DNA from: CAZSHG01 sp964606695 [NCBI: uncultured bacterium]
Lineage (GTDB): Bacteria > UBP14 > UBA6098
Length of the DNA stretch: 64,000 nucleotides
Direction: 5' to 3'
Assembly: GCA_964606695.1 (NCBI GenBank)
Contig: CAZSHG010000009.1
Location: 44,642 to 108,641 of the forward strand
Under the pieces are notes generated by a model that worked only from the letters and a program-made list of their open reading frames with translations, searched no databases and was not told the DNA's origin. Positions within the stretch are counted from its first letter, which is position 1, and each line of letters opens with the position of its first letter. Of the stretch, positions 44,312-53,088 are shown in pieces. Position numbers and translations under genes: made by a program.

Positions 44312-44440
44312 CGTTATTACCTCCGGGTAATAATCTACAGAAGTTAACGTTCTTTTATTAATATGCAAGAAAAAACTGTAAGAATAGGAAAAATAGCGTG
44401 GTTAAAAGGAAAAAGGGTTGTTCGCGTTGTGCTTTCCAGA

Positions 44441-46036
44441 CTAATTTATCGTAATATCTACTTCGGTAGTCCAAAATCCTCGAATTTGTATCGTGTCGGG
44501 ATAGACGAATATCTTCTCGGGCATCCTATAAGGCGAGATCGAACCGGGAAACCAGATCGAATCTCCGTTTTCGTCTCGAAAAATATAAAGGCAATATCGA
44601 CCCGCAGGTAGATACTCGCCGGTGAAATAGTTTTCCCTTCGGGCTAAAGTCATTTCGACTTTCTCATCATCCAGGGTAACAGCTTTGGCTATAAGATCTT
44701 CAGTGAACGGCGCGACATCCAACTTGAGATTACCGTAATTATCGGCCGATTGGAATTGCAGTTCATGAGTTGTCGTGTCCGGAAAAGCCGCTCCGCCGGG
44801 CGAGACAACCCGGTCGATCCGCCATTTAAAATCCTCGCGGTTAGGCCAGAGGCCGTCAGGTTTAAAAGCGATGGAAAAGGGATCCAGCATTTCCATATCT
44901 CCCGCGACAGAATGTCCCAGAGAATCCTCTATTATAATATCTGCCGATAAAACCGGTTTATCGAACTTAATAATCAAAGGTTCAGCCGGGAATAATCGAA
45001 TTTTCTTATCCGCAGTGGAAGATGGGGGCAGAGAATCAAACGGTTCGTCTTCGATATCCAATGTTCCGTCGTATTGGGCAGTATTTCCCGATAAATCCCT
45101 GATTCCAGAGATCTTGAATTCCAGTTTGCCGGAAGGTAAAGGTTGTCTGGATAAAATTCCCGCTATTTTGGGGGCGTCGTTATATACGAATGCCCTATAA
45201 TCGCCAATATCAGGCTGGGTTACCAATAACAAATCCCCGATATCCACCGGTTCAGAGAAACGAAATCTGGCGATAAAAGCGCCCTCGGTAGAGTTGGAAA
45301 TCAATTCCGGCGGAATTGAATCCGGTTCGAAGAGAACCAAGGACCAGCCGGGATCTGTGCCTGCGGAAACCCTGATTGGTGAAAACGCGATCCTTTCATT
45401 CGAAGATAGAAAGCCGTCTTTGTTCTCATCGAGGATGCCGATTATATCAAAATCCCAATCCGGGAGGTTTTTAAAAACGAAAACCCCGTTTTTCCCGGTC
45501 CAGGTAACCGCGTCTGGATAATCGTTGCGAGGATCGAATGATGTTCGATTGGCGGAATAAGCGTAAACGCGTATTCCGTGTGCCGGTGTGAAATCCGAAC
45601 TGAATATCCTCCCCCGGATTCCGAAAGTGTCCAGAACAGCACCGGTGGAAAAAGCGATGCTAAGAGCGTTTCTAAGAGTGTTATCCCGCAAATCGGAAAG
45701 GTCGGACGAAATTACAACGCAATATGTCTTCCCCGGATCAAGAGGGGGATGTTTGATTTCTATACTTTTGCTATGGAATTTAACCTTCGCGTTATCCACG
45801 GGCGGCGAGATCGCTACTTTGCCTTCGGAACCCTCGATATACTCGTTAAACGTTATTTTGATGGGCGTATCCAGAGGGACGTTCACGGAACTATCTGCAG
45901 GTATCGACTCGATCATTTTAGGGGGCGTTTCATCTACGGGGCCGCCGGGTGGCGGCTTGATCTGCGCGCAGTTGAAGAGGAATATACACAGTGCCACGAA
46001 CAGGGCGGTAATTAATCTTGAATGATGGAATTTCAC
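44441..46036 (-). CDS. Ig-like domain lipoprotein of the Bacteroidetes type
   Basis: A 531-residue protein. A lipobox (ALCIFLFNC, Cys23) is followed by AQIKPPPGGPVDETPPKMIES, a sequence very typical of Bacteroidetes/FCB Ig-like lipoproteins. A Big_5/SbsA-type Ig domain (SVNVPLDTPIKITFNEYIEG, about 48-130) precedes a carboxypeptidase-regulatory-like domain (GIRGRIFSSDFTPAHGIRVYAY, about 138-225, with DENKDGFLSSNE), a second Ig-like region with SEPVDIGDLLL, and a C-terminal β-domain (LPAGRYCLYIFRDENGDSIW). Function is unknown. It lies 20 bp after iscS and upstream of rimP, so it may be read with the housekeeping cluster. Confidence 0.85.
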   Translation of the reverse strand: MKFHHSRLITALFVALCIFLFNCAQIKPPPGGPVDETPPKMIESIPADSSVNVPLDTPIKITFNEYIEGSEGKVAISPPVDNAKVKFHSKSIEIKHPPLDPGKTYCVVISSDLSDLRDNTLRNALSIAFSTGAVLDTFGIRGRIFSSDFTPAHGIRVYAYSANRTSFDPRNDYPDAVTWTGKNGVFVFKNLPDWDFDIIGILDENKDGFLSSNERIAFSPIRVSAGTDPGWSLVLFEPDSIPPELISNSTEGAFIARFRFSEPVDIGDLLLVTQPDIGDYRAFVYNDAPKIAGILSRQPLPSGKLEFKISGIRDLSGNTAQYDGTLDIEDEPFDSLPPSSTADKKIRLFPAEPLIIKFDKPVLSADIIIEDSLGHSVAGDMEMLDPFSIAFKPDGLWPNREDFKWRIDRVVSPGGAAFPDTTTHELQFQSADNYGNLKLDVAPFTEDLIAKAVTLDDEKVEMTLARRENYFTGEYLPAGRYCLYIFRDENGDSIWFPGSISPYRMPEKIFVYPDTIQIRGFWTTEVDITIN

Positions 46037-46056
46037 CGGCGTCCAACAGAAAAGGA

Positions 46057-47214
46057 TTATAGCATGCTAACTTCGCGGAGTTTTTCGATCAGTGGCGGCA
46101 AAATCCTCAATACATATTCCACGTCTTCGTCGTTGTTCTGACGCCCCAGAGTAAATCGCAGACTGCTATGCGCCCGAATCGGTTCGAGTCCCATAGCCGA
46201 CAAAACGTGGCTCGGTTCCAAATTGCCGCTTGTGCACGCCGATCCGCTACTCAACGCGATTCCCTGCATATCCAGCGAAAGTAACATACTCTCGCCCTCG
46301 ACTTTGTCGAAACTAAGGTTAAGGAAACCCGGTAGCCTTAATTCGGGATGTCCGTTAAGCAAAACTCCCTCCAAAGCGTCCGTAAGGCCTTTGTAGAGCA
46401 TGTCCGCGAGTTGCCGTTCCCTGTCCGGCTCACTGTCGAGTTCGTTGATTGCGAGTTCGAGAGCCTTCGCGTAACCTATTATTCCCGCGACGTTCTCCGT
46501 CCCTGCACGTTTACCTATTTCGTGAGTGCCGCCGTCGATTAAGCTGAGGAGTTCTCTCTTTGCCGAATCCTTAATATAACAAATTCCCATGCCCTTCGGG
46601 CCGTAGAGCTTATGTCCACTTGATGCCAGGAAATCGACGTCCAGGTCTTTCACATCGACAGGGATTTTTCCGAACGCCTGAACCGCGTCGGTGTGGAATA
46701 ATACTCCCTTTTCATGTGCGATTTCCGCTAATTCTTTGATAGGTTCGATTGTCCCAACTTCGTTATTCGCCGCTATTATCGAGACGAGTATCGTATCGTC
46801 GCGCATCGAGTCTTTCAACGTTTCGGGATGAACCAGCCCATATTCATCGACGTCGAGGTAAGTGGCCGTGAATCCCAGTTTTTCCATGAATTTTACCGGC
46901 TCGAGAACCGCCTTGTGTTCTATCTTTGAAGTTATGAAATGGCCGCGTTTCTCGAAATTCTTGAAACCCACGCCCTTTATCACCATGTTGTCGCTTTCGG
47001 TGCCGCCTGATGTGAAGTAAACCTCTTCCGATTCCGCACCGATTAATTTTGCTACCCTATCTCGCGCCTCCTCGATGGCGGCGCGCGTCCATTGCCCAAA
47101 TTGGTGAAGGCTGGAGGGATTTCCATATTGTTCCGTAAAATAAGGAAGCATAGCGTCAACGACTTCCGACCTTGTCGGAGTAGTCGCGGAATGATCCATG
47201 TAAACTTTACGCAT
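46057..47214 (-). CDS. iscS: Cysteine desulfurase (NifS/IscS)
   Basis: A 385-residue PLP enzyme taking sulfur from cysteine for Fe-S clusters and tRNA thiolation. MDHSATTPTRSEV, FTSGGTESDNMVIKG, HTDAVQAFGK, the PLP Lys202 in SSGHKLYGPKG, GTENVAGIIGYAKAL and the mobile catalytic Cys327 in SSGSACTSGNLEPSHVL are all present. A short loop after the Cys marks the group I (IscS/NifS) form. No IscU or IscR is adjacent. ATG 47214 has AGGAG and a promoter upstream. Confidence 0.95.
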   Translation of the reverse strand: MRKVYMDHSATTPTRSEVVDAMLPYFTEQYGNPSSLHQFGQWTRAAIEEARDRVAKLIGAESEEVYFTSGGTESDNMVIKGVGFKNFEKRGHFITSKIEHKAVLEPVKFMEKLGFTATYLDVDEYGLVHPETLKDSMRDDTILVSIIAANNEVGTIEPIKELAEIAHEKGVLFHTDAVQAFGKIPVDVKDLDVDFLASSGHKLYGPKGMGICYIKDSAKRELLSLIDGGTHEIGKRAGTENVAGIIGYAKALELAINELDSEPDRERQLADMLYKGLTDALEGVLLNGHPELRLPGFLNLSFDKVEGESMLLSLDMQGIALSSGSACTSGNLEPSHVLSAMGLEPIRAHSSLRFTLGRQNNDEDVEYVLRILPPLIEKLREVSML

Positions 47215-47240
47215 ATTTTCTCCTTTCTAAAACAGAATAA

Positions 47241-47268
47241 AAGATAGGGAAGGGCTGGGGTAAGTCAA
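47241..47268 (-). promoter_or_regulatory. Sigma-70 promoter of iscS and probably the rimP-nusA-infB cluster
   Basis: On the minus strand, TTGACT (47268-47263), a 16-bp spacer and TATCTT (47246-47241). +1 near 47234 gives a 20-nt UTR with AGGAG. Because gaps downstream are short, this may be the main promoter for the 14-kb operon ending with lpxA. Confidence 0.7.
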
Positions 47269-47296
47269 GTCCAAATGCGATTTGATTTTCGGGCAT

Positions 47297-47324
47297 AAAA
47301 AAAGGCGGCCTGAAGGCCGCCTTT
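47297..47324 (-). terminator. Rho-independent terminator of the HU gene
   Basis: On the minus strand, a perfect 10-bp stem AAAGGCGGCC/GGCCGCCTTT (47324-47315 with 47310-47301) with a TTCA loop is followed by seven Ts. It lies 22 bp past the HU stop and upstream of the iscS promoter. Confidence 0.93.
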
Positions 47325-47345
47325 AATTGTGCTGTGGCAGTAAGA

Positions 47346-47621
47346 CTACTTACGGACAGCTTCGCGAAGGTTTTTACCAGGCTTAAACTTGGCAACCTTG
47401 CTGGCCTTGATCTTCATTTTCTCGCCAGTCTGCGGATTGCGGCCCATACGGGCGGCACGCTTCGTGGTCGTGAAAGTGCCAAAACCGACGAAAGTGATTT
47501 TGTCGCCCTTCTTGAGCGTGTCGGTGATGGTTGTGAGGGCGGCCTTCACTGTCCTGTTGACCTGAGCTTTGCTCTGGCCGGTCTCGTTAGCCACTTTGGT
47601 GATGAATTCGTCCTTGGTCAT
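47346..47621 (-). CDS. DNA-binding protein HU family
   Basis: A 91-residue histone-like protein that bends DNA as a dimer. MTKDEFITKVANETGQSKAQVNR is the helical dimerisation half. KGDKITFVGFGTFTTTKRAARMGRNPQTGEKMKI contains the DNA-binding arm with the conserved RNPQTG tip, and SKVAKFKPGKNLREAVR ends it. HU rather than IHF is favoured by the generic arm, but the two cannot be firmly separated by eye. Strong GGAGG, a consensus promoter with A-tracts and a terminator indicate high expression. Confidence 0.95.
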   Translation of the reverse strand: MTKDEFITKVANETGQSKAQVNRTVKAALTTITDTLKKGDKITFVGFGTFTTTKRAARMGRNPQTGEKMKIKASKVAKFKPGKNLREAVRK

Positions 47622-47679
47622 TTTGACCTCCTTTTTTGGTTGTGCGCTTCAAATGCGCTTTGCTACGTTATTTGCCAAG

Positions 47680-47708
47680 AAAGTAGAGTCCCAAAAGCCA
47701 TTTGTCAA
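47680..47708 (-). promoter_or_regulatory. Strong sigma-70 promoter of the HU gene with A/T-tract upstream element
   Basis: On the minus strand, consensus TTGACA (47708-47703), a 17-bp spacer and TACTTT (47685-47680). Just upstream (to about 47745) lie three runs of seven to eight T/A, like an UP element for the RNA polymerase α subunit. The UTR is about 52 nt. The remaining gap to lptD (47750-47899) shows nothing clear. Confidence 0.8.
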
Positions 47709-47899
47709 GACTTTTTTTCAAAAAAATCAAAAAAAATCCAGTTATTAAAGGGGTTTGCACGCGTTAAAAAGGTCGAAAATGACGGTTGAAAGACAATATC
47801 ATTAACTGTAAGTAATTGATTAATAATAAGTTGCGAGAATACCGCGGGCGGGAAGAATTGTTAAATCATGCTAAATCTCCGCAAATACCTAAAAAATCG

Positions 47900-50800
47900 C
47901 TATCTCGCTCTGCCGCGTGATCCCTCCACCTTGATGTCCGGAATTTTCTTGATATTTACCCGAAAATACCAGCCCTTTCGATATCCAGACGGCACCCAGA
48001 CGAGGGTTCCTTCCCAGCATCCGAGGTCTCGCCATAATCGAATTTCTTCACTCACGACCTCGCCACTTTCGATATCGAAATAATTCGAATATTCAAGACG
48101 CCAATTCCTCGTCGGATATATGTTGATGTTGCCCTTGATCCAATGCGTGGTAGAACCGGTGTAGTTATCCGCGAGATAATGAGACAGGGAAATCTTGTAG
48201 TTGCGGTCTATACCCGTGGCAGAATCGCCGTAGGTTATCTGACCCCGATACGAAAACTCAGTCGTCAGTGTTCGGGAAATAAGCCTTAGGCCGGATAATT
48301 CATCGCCCGCTTCTGAATATAGGGAATGAATCAGGCCGCCTGTTAGGGAAAGCCAACGAAAAGGCGACGTCCTTATGCTCGTAGATATATCCGAAAAATT
48401 GCGCGATTCGGAAAGAAAATTGTAGTTTCCGCTTGAAGTCAGCGTAGCAATCTGGATTTTTCGGTTTTGCCTGAGTGTATCCTCGGATGTTTCAAATGAG
48501 AAATCCTGACGCAAGGAATAACTCAGCAATTGTTCCTCGCTGGAGCTTCCCGGGCCGATTCCTCCGAATGAATAGAAATTGGATGCGTCCGAAAAGTCGG
48601 GCGACCAGGAGAAGGTCAATGATGGAGCCACATCGTGTTTAAAAGTATGGATTCCCAGAAATCCGTCGAAGGGGAAACGGCCGTAAAGATTCGTGGTTAC
48701 GTTTGCGGAAGCGCCATAAGTAAATCTCGCCGGCCACGAAGTAGAATCCGATCCCTGATCGATGACCGCGAAATGGGCGTTGGCATTCGGCGTGAGCGAG
48801 AGATATGGGCCTATAGAAAAGGGAAGACTCGTGCCCATATCGCTTTGAAAACCGGTATGCGTCTCGGTATCGATTGAATCGCTCAGCCTGTAATGGACGG
48901 CAAGCCCGCTCGCGGAGAGGGCTAAATTGTGATAAAACTCCCTGTCTAATTCGCTTTCGGGAGAAAAAACCGTCCTGGAGTATTTGGATACTCGCAGTTT
49001 GGGCAGATAGGAGGTAGTTAGGCCTGTTATGAGGTTTTGCGAACGCTGAATGTTTACGGAGATACTGCCCCAATCTTGATTCTGTGAGAAAGCAAGGTTG
49101 CTCGTAAGGTTGCGTTGCATGCTTGTTTGCGGATCATACTCGATATCCGTCAGGTAATCGACGTCGCTTACGAAGCTGGCACTGCCGGTCAGAGACGCTC
49201 CCGGCCAGAGTTTTTGAATATGGCTTCCCGAAAGGCTCCACCTGTCAGAACCCGTTGTTTCCAGAAACTCTTTCTCCCTTTCAAGCTCGTAACTCGCCGA
49301 TATATTGCCGTTCAAGCGATACCGTAAAGCATATTGTGTCTTCCCGCGTAAGACGACCCCGCTTTCCTCGTTGTAGTCGAAACCCGCCTGGATATCCCAA
49401 TAATCGCTTGGCGCCCAGTAATAACCTATATTCCGCACATAGCGTTCGCCCTTTTGAAACTGCCCTATGTCGAAAGTCAACAGACCGCTCCGGCGACCGG
49501 ACTTGATCGGAAAAACGAAGAAAGGAATGCCGATTATCGGCAATCTGCCGATATACAATATTATATTCCTCGCCACGGCTTTATCCTTCGGGATCAGTTT
49601 TGCCCTGTCGCTAATAAAATGTGTGCGCGCGGTTTCGCATTCGCAGGGGATGAATTTAGAATTGGCTATATAGAGCGTATCTCCGGGCGATTTATGAACC
49701 ACCCCTCCCATATAATATCCCAGATCAACGGCGGTATAGGCGTGAATCATCCTTCCCCGGCGGGTGTCTATATTATAAGTGATTTTATCACCGGTCATTG
49801 TCTCTTCCTTATCGAATAGGACGGGTTTACCCGCGATACTATCCTCCATCTCAATAGGTTCGGCTACCAGAATTTCGGCGTCGAAATTGTAGATAATATT
49901 TCCGGCGTCGAGCCCCATATCTTTATAACGCACCGCCCCGCTGTTCTGGATGGCGACTGTTTGATTCCGGCGAGAAAGCGCCAGATATTCTCCCGAATAG
50001 ATGATGCTGTCTTTCGATACGATTTTCGATACACTGTCGGACGAGAATTCCTCAACCATATATCTTCCCGTTCCGCCACGATGGACTTCGATACTGTCCA
50101 AACCATCGTCGGCAAACCAGACTGCTATACTATCGCCGGAAGTTCGGTTATTCTCGCGTTTCGAGGAGTCTTCCGGCCAGGGGTAATATGTAGCCGTAGC
50201 TTCTCGAATAAGATGTGCTACCCGTAATTCATCGTCCTTGAACTCAAACACCATAGATTTCGCGGTAAACCAGCTTTCGGGCAATATCTCAGTCGAATCT
50301 TCCGGCGGACGCCAATAACCCATGGGCGGACTTGTGCCGTCTTCAGCTCCGTAAACCCACATTCGCGATAAAGTGCCGTCTTTTAATTCAATAGTGAATC
50401 TGTCGCCGACGAGCTTATTGCTGTCTTGCCTGAGAACGGGATCGCCGAACATCTCGATTCGTTCGGCTTTTCGGTAGTATCGAATGCTATCCGCCGTAGC
50501 GATAGTCTCTTCCTGACGGACTTTCACCGAACTGTAACCGTAAACCTCGTTTCTTTTCGGGTAAAAAACCAGCGAATCGGCCTCTATATATACCGGCGGT
50601 TTTGTCGTATCCTTTTCCTGGATAATAACATAGACGGAATCCACAGCAATTCCGCGCTCGTTCCTGACGTCGTATAAGAAGAAATCGGCGTCGAGTTCGA
50701 TTGTGGCGCTATCGACCGTATCAATACTTGTCAGATGAGGTGATGCCTGCATAGTTAGTTCTTCGATGATTCCATTGTAAGTTCCCCGTCCGCCGGTAAT

Positions 50801-51145
50801 TATCAAGCTGGAATCCAGGCGTTCGTAGCGCACATTGCCTATTCCCAACGCGTATTTATCGTCACGACGATAAAAGAGTGTATCGGTGTATATCCTCTGC
50901 AGGCTATCGACAAGAGCGACGTTGCCAATGAATCTGATTTGTCCTGCGTTTTTGTCCCAAAAAGCAGAGGCACTGTGGAGATCGCGGCCTTCGTGTTCGA
51001 GGTAAACATGTCCGTAAAGGCGCACCTTCGTTCTGCCGCCCGCAAGGTCGGTTATCATATTATCCGCGTGGTGCAGAATGATATCCGCGCCTGTCAGTAT
51101 CGCAACCGCGGAAAATAAAAAGAGTATTACGCCTCGGTATCTCAC
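47900..51145 (-). CDS. lptD: LPS-assembly outer-membrane protein LptD
   Basis: A protein of about 1,081 residues inserting LPS into the outer leaflet. A signal peptide (VRYRGVILFLFSAVAILTGA) is followed by OstA/LptA-like β-jellyroll repeats in the first 450 residues (RLYGHVYLEHEGRDLHSASA, TADSIRYYRKAERIEMFGDP, VQAIQ-like AVRYKDMGLDAGNI). Then comes the LptD core: AIPCECETARTHF-type Cys pair, LIPKDKAVARNIILYIGRLPIIGIPFFVFPIK, SGLLTFDIGQF and GYYWAPSDYWDIQAGFDY, with barrel strands to the C-terminus. The periplasmic part is more than twice that of E. coli. TTG 51151 heads the longest frame, but the promoter puts +1 at 51146, one base before GTG 51145, so a leaderless GTG start is preferred. Confidence 0.92.
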   Translation of the reverse strand: MRYRGVILFLFSAVAILTGADIILHHADNMITDLAGGRTKVRLYGHVYLEHEGRDLHSASAFWDKNAGQIRFIGNVALVDSLQRIYTDTLFYRRDDKYALGIGNVRYERLDSSLIITGGRGTYNGIIEELTMQASPHLTSIDTVDSATIELDADFFLYDVRNERGIAVDSVYVIIQEKDTTKPPVYIEADSLVFYPKRNEVYGYSSVKVRQEETIATADSIRYYRKAERIEMFGDPVLRQDSNKLVGDRFTIELKDGTLSRMWVYGAEDGTSPPMGYWRPPEDSTEILPESWFTAKSMVFEFKDDELRVAHLIREATATYYPWPEDSSKRENNRTSGDSIAVWFADDGLDSIEVHRGGTGRYMVEEFSSDSVSKIVSKDSIIYSGEYLALSRRNQTVAIQNSGAVRYKDMGLDAGNIIYNFDAEILVAEPIEMEDSIAGKPVLFDKEETMTGDKITYNIDTRRGRMIHAYTAVDLGYYMGGVVHKSPGDTLYIANSKFIPCECETARTHFISDRAKLIPKDKAVARNIILYIGRLPIIGIPFFVFPIKSGRRSGLLTFDIGQFQKGERYVRNIGYYWAPSDYWDIQAGFDYNEESGVVLRGKTQYALRYRLNGNISASYELEREKEFLETTGSDRWSLSGSHIQKLWPGASLTGSASFVSDVDYLTDIEYDPQTSMQRNLTSNLAFSQNQDWGSISVNIQRSQNLITGLTTSYLPKLRVSKYSRTVFSPESELDREFYHNLALSASGLAVHYRLSDSIDTETHTGFQSDMGTSLPFSIGPYLSLTPNANAHFAVIDQGSDSTSWPARFTYGASANVTTNLYGRFPFDGFLGIHTFKHDVAPSLTFSWSPDFSDASNFYSFGGIGPGSSSEEQLLSYSLRQDFSFETSEDTLRQNRKIQIATLTSSGNYNFLSESRNFSDISTSIRTSPFRWLSLTGGLIHSLYSEAGDELSGLRLISRTLTTEFSYRGQITYGDSATGIDRNYKISLSHYLADNYTGSTTHWIKGNINIYPTRNWRLEYSNYFDIESGEVVSEEIRLWRDLGCWEGTLVWVPSGYRKGWYFRVNIKKIPDIKVEGSRGRAR

Positions 51146-51152
51146 ATTCAAA

Positions 51153-51180
51153 AAGATAAACCTGAAACGGGTTTAGTCAA
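51153..51180 (-). promoter_or_regulatory. Promoter of lptD, placing +1 next to a GTG start
   Basis: On the minus strand, TTGACT (51180-51175), a 16-bp spacer and TATCTT (51158-51153). Expected +1 is 51146, one nucleotide before GTG 51145. No Shine-Dalgarno sequence lies upstream. Confidence 0.65.
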
Positions 51181-51242
51181 CCGATATGAGCTTATTGCAC
51201 GGGACGGGCCAAAAATCTGAGATTTGTCGGATAATTCAACTA

Positions 51243-51270
51243 TTGCATACTCCAATCGAATAACTATATT
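51243..51270 (+). promoter_or_regulatory. Promoter of the PAS/receiver gene, placing +1 next to its ATG
   Basis: TTGCAT (51243-51248), a 16-bp spacer and TATATT (51265-51270). Expected +1 is 51277, one base before ATG 51278. Divergent from the lptD promoter, with 62 bp between the -35 boxes. Confidence 0.65.
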
Positions 51271-51277
51271 GAAAATT

Positions 51278-53065
51278 ATGTTAGAAGACGACAGAACAGA
51301 AAAGTCCATCTCCGAATCACGAATAGAAGCCTTAGAGTCGGAAGTCGATATTCTTATCAATGCCCTTGATGAAGCGAAAGAAGAGGCCCTCGCTTTTCGC
51401 AAAGAGTTCACGACGAAGCGAAAACAGTTAGTTACGCTCTTCGATACGGCGGCAAGATTGAGCGAAACCGACGATCTTAAAGAACAGTTGAACCTTGTCG
51501 CCAGGGGCGTGGTTAAGGCGAAGCTATTCAACAGGGCGATAATATCGATATTCACGGGCGATTTCGAACGTCTCGATGTCGGCTATGCCGGACTTACCGA
51601 AGAGGATATCGAACTCCACAAATCCAAACCGCCAATCCCGAAACGTTTGTGGAAAAAGGCGTTATCGGACGAACATAAAATTGGCAATTCATACTACGTT
51701 CCCCACGATGATCCTCTAAACAAAGAACTTTCCGGAGTGCAGAGCAGACTGGAAGCGGAAAAAATTCAGGGAGACTGGCATCCGTCGGATATGCTCTTCA
51801 TCCCGCTCCGCAATGTAGAGGGTGATATAATAGGCGTGATGAGCGTCGATGATCCCTGCGACGGGCATCGCCCTACGGTCGAATTGCTGAGATTACCGGA
51901 ACTATTCGCAAGGGAAGCTTCAGCATTAATCGAACGTAGTAAACTTCTCCGCGACCTCTCCGACGCCGAAATATATTTGAAAAGCCTTATAGAGGCGTCC
52001 GCGGATATTATCGTAAGCACTGATAGGGACGGGAATATAGTAATCTTCAACAAGGCGGCAGAACGAATCCTGGGATATAAAGCCGAGGAGATAATCGGTA
52101 AATCGGTAACGATACTATATGCGGACGAGGGAGAAGCACGCCGGATAATGAAAACCATGCGCCAGGGCAGAGGATACGTCGAATCGATGCAAGTAACCTC
52201 TATCTCTAAAAAGGGCGAAGAAATACCGATAAGCCTTTCCGCGACAATACTTTATAATGATAAAGGCGAGGAAAATGGCACTGTCGGAATTTCTAAAGAC
52301 CTGAGGCCTATCAAAGAACTGCAAGGGAGAATACTCGAACTCGAACGCAAAGAGGCCGTCCGATTGGTCGTCGTTACCCTGTCTCACCATATCAATAATT
52401 ACCTGCAGGCCATGATTTCCAGAGGCCAGAATCTCGAAGAGCTATTCCAAACGGATGATATCGAGTGCTCCAGACCGGAAATAAGGGTCAAAGTCGAAAA
52501 ATATCTAACGGAGATGAAACTCAATGCCTTCAGGGTGGCGAAATTGACTAAAGCTCTCCAGAATCCGCCCGAAGGCCTCGTTATCGAGGATTATCTCGAA
52601 GGTATCCAGATGTTGAAACTGCCGAAGGAGATGCTGGTCAATCTTCAATCGCACAATCACGAAGCAATGCTTCTCGGCGAGAAGCACAGCGTCCTCGTCG
52701 CCGACGATGACGAGACGATTCGAGACGGTGTCGCGGAGTTCTTGAGGGCGCATGGGTTATACGTCGAGACTGCCAAGGACGGCACCGAGGCTATCGATAA
52801 GATAATAAACAACCCGAATGAATTCGAGGCGGTTGTATCCGATATAAAGATGCCCGGCGCGAACGGGTATGAGGTCTTTCGCGCGGCAAAAGAAACCAAC
52901 CCGGAAATCGAAGTTATTCTTATGACCGCGTTCGGCTATGATGAAAACCACACACTGGTAAAAGCCTCCCGCGAAGGACTGAAGGCGAGGATATTCAAGG
53001 AGAAACCACTCGATATGAATATCGTCCTGAACGTGCTCTCCGATTTATTCAAGCAGAAGGAATAG
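51278..53065 (+). CDS. GAF-PAS-H-box-receiver signalling protein lacking a kinase ATPase domain
   Basis: A 595-residue cytosolic protein. In order: a coiled coil (about 1-60, SESRIEALESEVDILINALDEAKEE), a GAF-like domain (about 65-230, DMLFIPLRNVEGDIIGVMSVDDP), a PAS domain (about 240-355, DIIVSTDRDGNIVIFNKAAERILGYKAEEIIGKS), an H-box-like helix with His370-His371 (VVVTLSHHINNYLQAMISRG), a helical stretch, and a C-terminal receiver domain (about 470-590) with ADDDET, the phospho-Asp in VVSDIKMPG, MTAFG and FKEKPL. No N, G1 or G2 ATP-binding boxes occur between the H-box and the receiver, so it cannot autophosphorylate as a normal kinase. It may be a phosphorelay acceptor. ATG 51278 is preferred over the TTG 54 nt upstream because the promoter ends at 51270. 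Confidence 0.88.
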   Translation: MLEDDRTEKSISESRIEALESEVDILINALDEAKEEALAFRKEFTTKRKQLVTLFDTAARLSETDDLKEQLNLVARGVVKAKLFNRAIISIFTGDFERLDVGYAGLTEEDIELHKSKPPIPKRLWKKALSDEHKIGNSYYVPHDDPLNKELSGVQSRLEAEKIQGDWHPSDMLFIPLRNVEGDIIGVMSVDDPCDGHRPTVELLRLPELFAREASALIERSKLLRDLSDAEIYLKSLIEASADIIVSTDRDGNIVIFNKAAERILGYKAEEIIGKSVTILYADEGEARRIMKTMRQGRGYVESMQVTSISKKGEEIPISLSATILYNDKGEENGTVGISKDLRPIKELQGRILELERKEAVRLVVVTLSHHINNYLQAMISRGQNLEELFQTDDIECSRPEIRVKVEKYLTEMKLNAFRVAKLTKALQNPPEGLVIEDYLEGIQMLKLPKEMLVNLQSHNHEAMLLGEKHSVLVADDDETIRDGVAEFLRAHGLYVETAKDGTEAIDKIINNPNEFEAVVSDIKMPGANGYEVFRAAKETNPEIEVILMTAFGYDENHTLVKASREGLKARIFKEKPLDMNIVLNVLSDLFKQKE

Positions 53066-53088
53066 CCTTACATCCCGAATTATCCTGT

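Noticed and set aside
45578-46025. Two overlapping plus-strand frames of 145 codons opposite the Ig-like lipoprotein gene
   Set aside because: Shadows of the lipoprotein frame, with no initiation signals and no recognisable domains.
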